From assembly GCF_003072125.1 (NCBI RefSeq), contig NZ_QCYH01000003.1:193501-257500 (forward strand): DNA of 64,000 bases, written 5' to 3'. Below, piece after piece: positions 16,968 to 23,594 of the stretch. The notes beneath the pieces were generated by a model, which made no database searches, was not told the DNA's origin, and worked only from the letters and a program-made list of their open reading frames with translations. Position 1 is the stretch's first letter. Every line of letters starts with the position of its first letter. This stretch comes from Pelagivirga sediminicola. GTDB lineage: Bacteria; Pseudomonadota; Alphaproteobacteria; Rhodobacterales; Rhodobacteraceae. The position numbers and the translations under genes were made by a program.

Positions 16968-17637
16968 CCAACTGATGCGGCTCGCGCACCATGATGTGCT
17001 TGCGCTTGCTTTCGACGATCCCGCGCTTTTCCCACGCGCTCAGCAGACGGCTGACGGTATGCAATGTCGTGCCGGTCATCTCGGACAGATCCTGCCGGGT
17101 TATGGGAAAGTCCACCTCGATGCCTGCATCTGTGCGGCGGCCCATCTGGGTGATCAGCCGCAATAGCGCGTTCGCGACGCGCTGCTCAACCTGCTGCGTC
17201 GCCATTTCGACGACGCGCTTGTGAATTTCCTCCATCCGGTTGCCGACGGTCTTGTAGCCGCTGGCGGCAAAGCCGGGATAGGTCGCCGTGAAATCATGCC
17301 ACAGCCGCATCGGCCAGCCCAGCGCGATAGTATCGGACGCCGCGACGGCACTGGCGGGATAACGCTCATTGCCAAGGGCCGCGGCGATTCCGAAAAGCTG
17401 CCCGGCCGCGATATGCAGCACGGTCACATGCTCGCCTTCGGCCGTCATACGGACAACGCGGACATATCCGTCCAGCAGCAAAAAGAATCGCCCGGCCTCT
17501 TCGCCCTCATGAAAGACGGTGTCGCCGGTATCGTAGCGCTGCGGTGTCGCACGATCCAGGATCTCGCGGATCTGCTCGCGGCCCAGCTCGGAGAAGGGCG
17601 GCAAATGGGTCAGCAGGCTTTCATCAAGTTTACGCAT
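16936..17637 (-). CDS. nnrR: Crp/Fnr-family nitric oxide regulator NnrR
   Basis: A 233-residue transcription factor: N-terminal cyclic-nucleotide-like sensor domain (residues about 10-130), long dimerisation helix (EEIHKRVVEMATQQVEQRV) and C-terminal winged helix with recognition helix TGTTLHTVSRLLSAWEKRG. The HTVSR helix is the NnrR/DNR type. The N-terminus has no cysteine cluster, so it is not an oxygen-sensing FNR. The family activates nor and nir genes on sensing NO, probably through heme. Both TTG-N8-CAA boxes in this block are plausible targets, one about 100 bases upstream of its own start. Confidence 0.93.
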   Translation of the reverse strand: MRKLDESLLTHLPPFSELGREQIREILDRATPQRYDTGDTVFHEGEEAGRFFLLLDGYVRVVRMTAEGEHVTVLHIAAGQLFGIAAALGNERYPASAVAASDTIALGWPMRLWHDFTATYPGFAASGYKTVGNRMEEIHKRVVEMATQQVEQRVANALLRLITQMGRRTDAGIEVDFPITRQDLSEMTGTTLHTVSRLLSAWEKRGIVESKRKHIMVREPHQLVMLAEPAVSS

Positions 17638-17740
17638 GTTTCTTCACTTCCTCGGCATCCCCCCTTCGTAGCCCTTCGGCCACCGGATTCCGAGGGCTGA
17701 TTTCAATCGGGCAACAGCCGACGCAAAAGAGTTCGAAAGT

Positions 17741-17754
17741 TTGCGCTAGGACAA
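17741..17754 (+). promoter_or_regulatory. NnrR-type box upstream of pseudoazurin
   Basis: TTGCGCTAGGACAA fits TTG-N8-CAA and sits 64 bases before the pseudoazurin start, a usual distance for activation by Crp/Fnr-family proteins. It is 103 bases before the divergent nnrR gene. The outer half sites match; the inner bases are less symmetric than in the norC box. Confidence 0.6.
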
Positions 17755-17818
17755 TGTGACGGTGCGCAAGCGCCATTAGGTCCGGGGTGAGCCAACAAGC
17801 AACCAAGAGGAAGACAAG

Positions 17819-18253
17819 ATGTTCAACAAGACAAGCGCAACAATCGCCGCCGCCGCAATGCTGCTTTCAGGCGCTGCTTGGGCCGAAACAGTCGAAGTGC
17901 ACATGCTGAACAGAGGCGAAGCCGGCACAATGGTGTTCGAGCCCGCGTTCGTTCAGATCGCTCCCGGCGACACAGTGAAATTCATTCCCACCGACAAAAG
18001 CCACAATGCCGAAAGCATGGACGAGATGATGCCCGAAGGCGCCGAAGGCTTCAAAGGCAAGATCAACGAGGAAATCGACGTCACCTTCGATGTCGAAGGT
18101 CTTTACGGCGTCAAATGCCTGCCCCACTTCGCAATGGGCATGGTGATGACGGTGGCTGTCGGCGAAGACGTCGAAATGCCTGCTGATTACCTGGAAGGCC
18201 GCCTGCCCAAGAAAGCCAAGGAACGCTTTGAAGAGCAGCTCAGCAACCTGTGA
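17819..18253 (+). CDS. paz: Pseudoazurin (blue copper electron carrier)
   Basis: A 144-residue cupredoxin with a cleavable signal peptide (residues 1-22). The type 1 copper ligands are His62 (DKSHNAE), Cys100, His103 and Met108 (GVKCLPHFAMGM), with the pseudoazurin spacing. It carries single electrons in the periplasm, chiefly to copper nitrite reductase, which is the next gene. The box at 17741 suggests NO-dependent activation. A GC hairpin lies between it and nirK. Confidence 0.94.
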   Translation: MFNKTSATIAAAAMLLSGAAWAETVEVHMLNRGEAGTMVFEPAFVQIAPGDTVKFIPTDKSHNAESMDEMMPEGAEGFKGKINEEIDVTFDVEGLYGVKCLPHFAMGMVMTVAVGEDVEMPADYLEGRLPKKAKERFEEQLSNL

Positions 18254-18268
18254 CGCCAGGATTTCCGG

Positions 18269-18290
18269 ATCGGCCCTTTCGGGGGCCGGT
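18269..18290 (+). terminator. Hairpin between pseudoazurin and nirK
   Basis: CGGCCC at 18271-18276 pairs with GGGCCG at 18283-18288 around a six-base loop, 17 bases after the pseudoazurin stop. There is no real T-run after it, so it may partly terminate or protect the paz message rather than end the operon. Confidence 0.45.
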
Positions 18291-18328
18291 TCGGACCCCA
18301 GCCAAAATACTCATCTACGGAGAGTGAC

Positions 18329-19546
18329 ATGACAAATTCGCATCAAGACAAACCGCAATCGCCGGGCCGGCGCAACATCCTGCGCGGCACCGCCCTTGCA
18401 GGCGCCGCGGCCCTGACCGGCGGTTTCGCCACTGCCGCAACCATGCGCCAGCCGCTCGCGCCGCCGCGCACCCAGATGCCCGACAGCAACGCCATCAAGG
18501 TACAGCTGCGCGAGATGCAGGCAGCCGAGCCGGCCGATATGTCCGGCTATGAGCGCGTCAAACAGAAAATGGTGCGCCCGCCCTTCGCGCCCCAGCACGA
18601 GCAGGTCGCCACGGGCGGCCCCAAGATCGTCGAAGTCGAAATGGTCGTCGACGAACGCCTGATGGTCGTCGATGAAGATACCGGCGCGTCGATCTGGGCG
18701 ATGACCTATAACGGGTCGGTCCCCGGCCCGCTGATCATCGTGCACGAGGGCGACTATGTCGAGCTGACGCTGAAAAGCCTTGGCAAGAACCAGCTTGAGC
18801 ACAACATCGACTTTCACGCCTCGACCGGCGCGCTGGGCGGTGGCGGCTTGACCCACATCTATCCGGGCGAGGAATGCGTCCTTCGCTGGAAGGCGACCAA
18901 GCCGGGCTGCTTTACCTATCACTGCGCCCCCGGCGGTGCGATGATTCCCTACCACGTCTGCCACGGCATGAACGGCGCCGTCATGGTGCTGCCGCGCGAC
19001 GGACTGAAGGATGCCGAAGGCAATTCGCTGACCTATGACGACATCGCCTATCTGGGCGAGCAGGACTACTACCTGCCCAAGAACCCCGATGGCACCTACA
19101 AGACCTACGCCAATGCCGGCGACGACTATGCCGAGTCTCTGGATGCGATGCGCACGCTTGTGCCGACACATTCGGTCTTCAACGGGTCGGTCGGGGCACT
19201 GACGGGCGCGCGCGCCTTGCGGGCCAAGGTCGGCGAGAACATCCTGATGGTGCATAACCAGTCCAACCGCGACAGCCGCCCGCACCTGATCGGCGGACAT
19301 GGCGATTATGTCTGGGAAAGCTCGTTCAGCGATCCGCCACTGACCAACATGGAAACATGGTTCGTCCGCGGCGGCAGCGCGGTGGCGGCGATGTACAAGT
19401 TCGAGCAGCCGGGCGTCTATGCCTACGTCAACCACAACCTGATCGAAGCGGCCCTTCTGGGCGCCACCGCCCACTTCGTGGTCGACGGCGAATGGAACAA
19501 CGACCTTATGGAACAGGTCGCGGCACCGCGCCCGATCCAATCATGA
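18329..19546 (+). CDS. nirK: Copper-containing nitrite reductase NirK
   Basis: A 405-residue two-cupredoxin-domain enzyme that reduces nitrite to NO in the periplasm. A Tat signal is present ([13 protein letters not shown]). Ligands: His158 (type 1), Asp161 and His163 (type 2 pocket) in LEHNIDFHA; His198 (type 2) and Cys199 (type 1) in YHCAPGG; His209 and Met214 in [10 protein letters not shown]. The extra Gly after the Cys loop is seen in Rhodobacter-type NirK. GGAGAGTGAC precedes the ATG. Pseudoazurin upstream is its likely electron donor; nirV follows. Confidence 0.97.
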   Translation: MTNSHQDKPQSPGRRNILRGTALAGAAALTGGFATAATMRQPLAPPRTQMPDSNAIKVQLREMQAAEPADMSGYERVKQKMVRPPFAPQHEQVATGGPKIVEVEMVVDERLMVVDEDTGASIWAMTYNGSVPGPLIIVHEGDYVELTLKSLGKNQLEHNIDFHASTGALGGGGLTHIYPGEECVLRWKATKPGCFTYHCAPGGAMIPYHVCHGMNGAVMVLPRDGLKDAEGNSLTYDDIAYLGEQDYYLPKNPDGTYKTYANAGDDYAESLDAMRTLVPTHSVFNGSVGALTGARALRAKVGENILMVHNQSNRDSRPHLIGGHGDYVWESSFSDPPLTNMETWFVRGGSAVAAMYKFEQPGVYAYVNHNLIEAALLGATAHFVVDGEWNNDLMEQVAAPRPIQS

Positions 19547-19578
19547 CACCCGACCGAAGATAAGAAGGACCGATCGCC

Positions 19579-20325
19579 ATGACCCGCCAGAGCCGCTCGA
19601 AGATCATCATATCTGTAGCAGCTCTGACCGTGGCGGCCGGTGCCCTTGCCGGCGGGGCCGCGTGGATGACACGCGGCCCCGCCCCGCAATTCAATTCGGC
19701 CCTGATGCCCGACATGGTCGGGCCCATCGGCCAGGACGCCGCCCTCTGGGTGCAGCGCCACGAAGTCACCGTCAGCGAATGGAACACCTGCCATGACGCG
19801 GGCGGCTGCGGTCTTTGGCTGGTCACGCGCCCCGATCAGGATCCGGATACGACGCCGGCCACCGGCCTCAGCTATCCCGACACGCAGGAATATGTGGCCT
19901 GGCTGAACGATACCACCGGGCACGCGTTCCGCCTGCCGCGCGTGGCCGAATGGTCCGCGATGGCCGAAAGCGTTATCCCCGACACACCCGATCCGATCTT
20001 TACCGATCCGCGGCTCAGCTGGGCGTCCGCCTATATGCTCGAGGCCGAACTGCCCCGCGCGCTGCGCCCCTCGGGCAGTTTTTCGACCACCGAAGACGGC
20101 ATTGCCGATCTGGACGGCTCGGTCTGGGAATGGACCGACGATTGCTATGCCGGATCTGGCGCACCGGCGCGCCCGGACCGCTGCCCGGCCTTCTGGGTCG
20201 CAGGCATCCACATGGCCGCAATGTCCTATCTGGAGCGGGATCCGGCGCGCGGCGGCTGCGCCGTCGGCACGCCGCCGGCCCATTTGGGCATGCGTCTGGT
20301 CACCGACAACGCGCCGCGCTCGTAA
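19579..20325 (+). CDS. nirV: NirV, formylglycine-generating-enzyme-fold protein
   Basis: A 248-residue protein with an N-terminal membrane or signal segment (residues about 9-30) and an FGE/SUMF1-like domain (WVQRHEVTVSEWNTC, PDTQEYVAWLN, FRLPRVAEW, GSVWEWTDDCY, HLGMRLV). NirV is encoded directly after nirK in Rhodobacter sphaeroides and relatives; its biochemical role is not settled. The fold suggests modification or maturation of a periplasmic protein. AAGGACC precedes the ATG. Confidence 0.88.
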   Translation: MTRQSRSKIIISVAALTVAAGALAGGAAWMTRGPAPQFNSALMPDMVGPIGQDAALWVQRHEVTVSEWNTCHDAGGCGLWLVTRPDQDPDTTPATGLSYPDTQEYVAWLNDTTGHAFRLPRVAEWSAMAESVIPDTPDPIFTDPRLSWASAYMLEAELPRALRPSGSFSTTEDGIADLDGSVWEWTDDCYAGSGAPARPDRCPAFWVAGIHMAAMSYLERDPARGGCAVGTPPAHLGMRLVTDNAPRS

Positions 20326-20330
20326 CCCGC

Positions 20331-21002
20331 TCACGGCAGGGGCGACACGCCCAGGATCACCGGGTGCAGCGCCAGCAGCGCGACATAAATCCCCACCGCC
20401 AGCAGCAGACGCACCGCCACGCCGCGCCATGAGGCAGGGCGCGGCACGAGCGGACCGTTTGCAATGCGCCTGCGCAGTGCCTGCCACTCTTCGGCGCCCA
20501 TCTCGCGGCGCTTGCGGCGATCGACGATGCGCATTCCCAGCACGGCAAAGACAGCGAACACGCCGAAGAGGATGATATGCGCCAGATCGCCGTTGGGCAC
20601 CATATGCGCCCCGGCCCAGAGCGCCGCCGCCATCAGCAGCGGATGCCGCATCCAGCGCAGGATACCGGGATGGTTCGCGTCAAAGTCGCCGTTCCGCGCC
20701 CCGCCGAATGACAGCGGATTGGGCCGCGCCGCGCCGAAGGATGACATCACGCAAACGGCCCCCATCGCCACCAGCGGCACCCAGTTTTGCCACGCGGCGC
20801 GCGGCCAGAGGCCCACATAGGGCGCGTTTGCCGCCGCCGCGATCAGCCACGCCAGCGCGGCCAGCGACAGCGCGGAATAGGCCAGCGTGAAGCCGCGCCT
20901 GCCCAGCGCGGACACCAACCGCGCCCGCACGGGCGGGCGCAGCGGTATGCTGTGGCTGGCAAAGAAGGCAACGAAGGCCAGCGCAAACCACGTCCAGCCC
21001 AT
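20331..21002 (-). CDS. nnrU: NnrU-family membrane protein
   Basis: A 223-residue protein with about six membrane helices and the NnrU pattern (WTWFALAFVAFFASHSIP, YSALSLAALAWLI, LRWMRHPLLMAAALWAGAH). NnrU is needed for full nitrite/NO respiration in Rhodobacter, perhaps for heme or metal handling. Its ATG overlaps the last base of the nnrS stop (TAATG), so the two are coupled. Its end converges on nirV with five bases between. Confidence 0.9.
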   Translation of the reverse strand: MGWTWFALAFVAFFASHSIPLRPPVRARLVSALGRRGFTLAYSALSLAALAWLIAAAANAPYVGLWPRAAWQNWVPLVAMGAVCVMSSFGAARPNPLSFGGARNGDFDANHPGILRWMRHPLLMAAALWAGAHMVPNGDLAHIILFGVFAVFAVLGMRIVDRRKRREMGAEEWQALRRRIANGPLVPRPASWRGVAVRLLLAVGIYVALLALHPVILGVSPLP

Positions 21003-22204
21003 TACCGCGCCTTGCCCGGCTTGGCGATCAGCAGCATCGGACCGTAAAGCACCGCGTATCCCCCGAACGCCCCGATCCAGCACAGCGCCGCCAGCTCAAG
21101 CAGCGGCAAACCGGGCCACATATCCTCGGCCAGCCGCGCCAGAACCGACAGGATCACCGCCGCGTAGATCGCGACCGTGCCCGGCCCGGCATGCAGCGCG
21201 CGGCCGGTATGGCCCAGCGTCGCGCGCGTCATCACCGCCAGCGTCATCAGGCCGATGGCCCCCGCCATCCACAAATGCTGCGCCCCCGCGATCGGCAGCA
21301 GATCCGGCCACAGCACTCCGATGCCCAGCGCCGCCGCGCCCAGGGGCACGAAGGCGTAGCCAAGATGCAGCACCGTCACCAGCGGCTCGGCGGCGGTGCG
21401 CCAGCCATACCAGCGCGCAAGGCGCCCGAAATGCGCGGCGGCAACGACGAGCAACGCGACCCCCGTCGCCGCGCCCGCCGGGACCGCGACCCACAAAAGC
21501 AGCGCCGCGATTGTCACCACCAGTGTGGCCTTGTCATAGCGCTGCATCGGCGGCGCGGGCCGTGCGGGATCGCCCTGCGCGGCCAGCCAGTTGCGCGTGA
21601 AGCTGGGCACGACGCGCCCGCCGATCAGCGCGATCATCAAGATTGCCGCGGCAAGACCCAGACGCAGCCCGATGCCCTGCGCGGCAAATCGGCCAGCGGC
21701 GGCATCGATGTGAAAAAGGGCATTGGCCAGTGCAAAGACCGCCAGCAGGATCAGCACAGGCAGGTTGCGCCAGTTCTTGCCCGCCACGATCTCGCGCAGG
21801 ATGACGGCGCCCAGCGCGATGGGAAATGCCACATCGACCGCCGCGACGACGCTCCGGGGCATATCGCCGGGCAGCGTGACCGCCGCGCGGCCCGCCAGCC
21901 ACAACAGCGCCAGCGCGCCCAGCCACCAGCCCGTCACCGGCAAGCGCCCCGTCCAGTTCGGCACCGCAGTCAGAAGGAAGCCCGCAATGATCGCGCCCAG
22001 CGTTCCGAAAAGAAACTCATGCGCGTGCCATGACACCGGATCAAAGCGCGGCTCGAACGCCACGGCGCCGGTCAGCATCAGTATCCACAGGACCATCGCA
22101 AGCGCGGCCCAGACGGCCCCGCCCAGGAAAAACGGGCGGAACCCGAAGGACAGCAGGGCGGGACCCTGCCAGCGGCGCATCTGTTCGGCTGTTCGGGTCG
22201 TCAT
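21002..22204 (-). CDS. nnrS: NnrS-family heme/copper membrane protein
   Basis: A 400-residue protein with about 12 membrane helices. NnrS proteins bind heme and copper and protect cells from NO-linked iron damage. The typical start (LLSFGFRPFFLGGAVWAAL), WHAHEFLFGTLGAIIAGFLLTAVPNW and later HLWMAGAIGLMTLAVMTRATLGHTGR are present. The start at 22204 has a GGAGACGGGCG ribosome site; an earlier ATG gives a poorly composed N-terminus. It follows the globin gene by 103 bases and overlaps nnrU. Confidence 0.94.
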   Translation of the reverse strand: MTTRTAEQMRRWQGPALLSFGFRPFFLGGAVWAALAMVLWILMLTGAVAFEPRFDPVSWHAHEFLFGTLGAIIAGFLLTAVPNWTGRLPVTGWWLGALALLWLAGRAAVTLPGDMPRSVVAAVDVAFPIALGAVILREIVAGKNWRNLPVLILLAVFALANALFHIDAAAGRFAAQGIGLRLGLAAAILMIALIGGRVVPSFTRNWLAAQGDPARPAPPMQRYDKATLVVTIAALLLWVAVPAGAATGVALLVVAAAHFGRLARWYGWRTAAEPLVTVLHLGYAFVPLGAAALGIGVLWPDLLPIAGAQHLWMAGAIGLMTLAVMTRATLGHTGRALHAGPGTVAIYAAVILSVLARLAEDMWPGLPLLELAALCWIGAFGGYAVLYGPMLLIAKPGKAR

Positions 22205-22307
22205 CGCCCGTCTCCTTGATTGAAACGGCGCCGCGGTGTGCGGTCGATCCGCGCCCGGCGCCAAGCTGTTACTGGCCGGATATCAGCGGCCGATTATTCG
22301 TGCATCA

Positions 22308-22754
22308 TCATTTCTGGCCGGTTTGGGCCGCAGGGGACATCCCGGCCCCGAGACCGCGCAGATCCGGGACGCTGCTCGCCCCCTCCTCGGGCGGCAGGCC
22401 ATAGCTGAGCCCGCGTCCGATGCGGTGCGCGAGCGTGGACCATGCAAGCGCGATATGTCCGGGAACCTCCTGTTCCAGCACCTCGTCAAACAGCGCCAGC
22501 CAGATCGGAAAATGGGCAGCGCGGACATTTCCGGCCGCCTTGTGGATCTGCATCGGGTTGCCGTCATAGCTCCGCTCGAACAGCAGCGCATTGCGCCAGA
22601 ACCGGCCGATCTTTTCCTCGTGGGCGGGCCAATCGTTGACATGGGCGGCAAATACCGGGCCAAGCTGCGGATGCGCGCGCACGCGGGTATAAAACCGGGC
22701 GACGACCTTGTCGATCTGCGCCCCGGTCACGGGAATACGCGGCGGCAGGCTCAT
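22308..22754 (-). CDS. Group III truncated hemoglobin
   Basis: A 148-residue globin of the truncated type (IDKVVARFYTRVRAHPQLGPVF, then ALLFERSYDGNPMQIHKA with the proximal His region, and FPIWLALFDEVLEQ). Such globins bind NO and oxygen and are frequent in nitrosative-stress regulons. It overlaps the 51-residue membrane-protein gene by four bases and precedes nnrS, giving a probable NsrR-controlled operon with the candidate operator at 22922. The C-terminal 25 residues are Gly/Pro-rich and unlike the globin fold. Confidence 0.87.
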   Translation of the reverse strand: MSLPPRIPVTGAQIDKVVARFYTRVRAHPQLGPVFAAHVNDWPAHEEKIGRFWRNALLFERSYDGNPMQIHKAAGNVRAAHFPIWLALFDEVLEQEVPGHIALAWSTLAHRIGRGLSYGLPPEEGASSVPDLRGLGAGMSPAAQTGQK

Positions 22755-22906
22755 ATCACGATGATCCAGACCACGATCAGGCAGACCACCAGATAAAAGA
22801 GCGTGTTGAACATCCAGCGCAAAAGCCCGCCATCGGCGGTGGGATCGACGCCCATGCGCTCGCACACCTTGGTGCCCGGCCATAAAATTGCATCGGCTAG
22901 TTTCAT
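22751..22906 (-). CDS. 51-residue membrane protein coupled to a globin
   Basis: A very short gene with AAGGAG before its ATG. The product starts MKLADAILWPGTKVCERMGV, continues through a Gly/Asp turn and ends in one membrane helix (LFYLVVCLIVVWIIVI). The stop overlaps the globin start (ATGA). It is the first gene of the globin-nnrS-nnrU transcript. One cysteine lies before the helix and one within it. A role as membrane anchor or partner for the globin is inferred from coupling only. Confidence 0.75.
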   Translation of the reverse strand: MKLADAILWPGTKVCERMGVDPTADGGLLRWMFNTLFYLVVCLIVVWIIVI

Positions 22907-22921
22907 CGACGCGCTCCTTAA

Positions 22922-22940
22922 TAGGTATTTTCAGTGCCTA
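22922..22940. promoter_or_regulatory. Candidate NsrR operator
   Basis: TAGGTA-N7-TGCCTA is an imperfect inverted repeat in the 81-bp AT-rich gap between the small membrane-protein gene and nsrR. It lies 15 bases before the first and 47 before the second start. An Rrf2-family NO repressor would be expected to bind here and control both strands; the sequence does not match the E. coli NsrR motif closely. Confidence 0.5.
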
Positions 22941-22987
22941 ATTTATAACGCTTTTTATTGCGCACTGTAAATGCTAAATATGTTCTT

Positions 22988-23425
22988 ATGCAGTTGGACA
23001 AATTCACGGACTATGCCCTGCGCGTCCTTGTGACGCTGGCGATCAGATCGCCCGCACGGGTGCCCACATCCGAAATCGCGGGGGTGTTCGGGCTGTCCGA
23101 CCACCACCTGTCCAAGGTGGCAACGCATCTGGTGCGCGAAGGTTTCGTGATTTCCGAGCGGGGGCGCAATGGCGGTCTGACGCTGGCGCGCGATCCGGGC
23201 GAGATTACGCTGGGATCCGTCGTGCGGGCGATGAAACGCGGCGAGCCGGTGGTCGAGTGTTTCGGGCCAGACAAATCCTGCCTCATCCTGCCTGCCTGCG
23301 GCTTGCGAGCGCCGCTGGCCGAGGCGCAGGAGGCGTTTTTCAGCACGCTTGACCGCTATACGCTGACCGACGCCACCAAGGCACGGCGCGCATTGGGCGC
23401 ATTGCTGAACGCGCAGCCTGACTAA
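22988..23425 (+). CDS. nsrR: NO-sensing Rrf2-family repressor NsrR
   Basis: A 145-residue winged-helix protein. The N-terminus (MQLDKFTDYALRVLVTLAIR) and recognition helix (GLSDHHLSKVATHLVREGF) are Rrf2-type; Cys91, Cys98 and Cys104 in ECFGPDKSCLILPACGL are the iron-sulfur ligands with NsrR spacing. NO destroys the cluster and relieves repression. The start at 22988 fits the family; ten earlier in-frame codons are unlike NsrR. Divergent globin-nnrS-nnrU is the likely target. A rho-independent terminator follows at 23555. Confidence 0.93.
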   Translation: MQLDKFTDYALRVLVTLAIRSPARVPTSEIAGVFGLSDHHLSKVATHLVREGFVISERGRNGGLTLARDPGEITLGSVVRAMKRGEPVVECFGPDKSCLILPACGLRAPLAEAQEAFFSTLDRYTLTDATKARRALGALLNAQPD

Positions 23426-23538
23426 AGCGTTTCGCCTTTACCCTGAGACATCAGATAAAGGTGAAATGCACACGGCGCTGATATGTCGCGCGCGTTTCGC
23501 GAAAATCGGTGATTCAGGTTTTTCGCGAAACGCTTTAG
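23422..23538. repeat. Nested inverted-repeat element (117 bp)
   Basis: CTAAAGCGTTTCGC (23422-23435) pairs perfectly with GCGAAACGCTTTAG (23525-23538). Inside are a second perfect pair, CGTTTCGCGAAAA (23493-23505) with TTTTCGCGAAACG (23520-23532), and CCTTTA/TAAAGG around 23435-23461. The two nested options compete for the same right arm. It begins within the nsrR stop region. The form resembles small mobile or REP-like intergenic elements, but only one copy is in this window. Confidence 0.75.
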
Positions 23539-23554
23539 ATCAGGCCGCGACTTC

Positions 23555-23589
23555 GGGTGCGGCCCGGCATCGCGGCCCGCACCCTTTTT
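23555..23589 (+). terminator. Rho-independent terminator after nsrR
   Basis: GGGTGCGG (23555-23562) pairs with CCGCACCC (23577-23584), directly followed by five T (23585-23589) on the plus strand. It ends transcription from nsrR before the convergent molybdoenzyme gene; on the minus strand it lacks the T-run. Confidence 0.85.
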
Positions 23590-23594
23590 CAATG

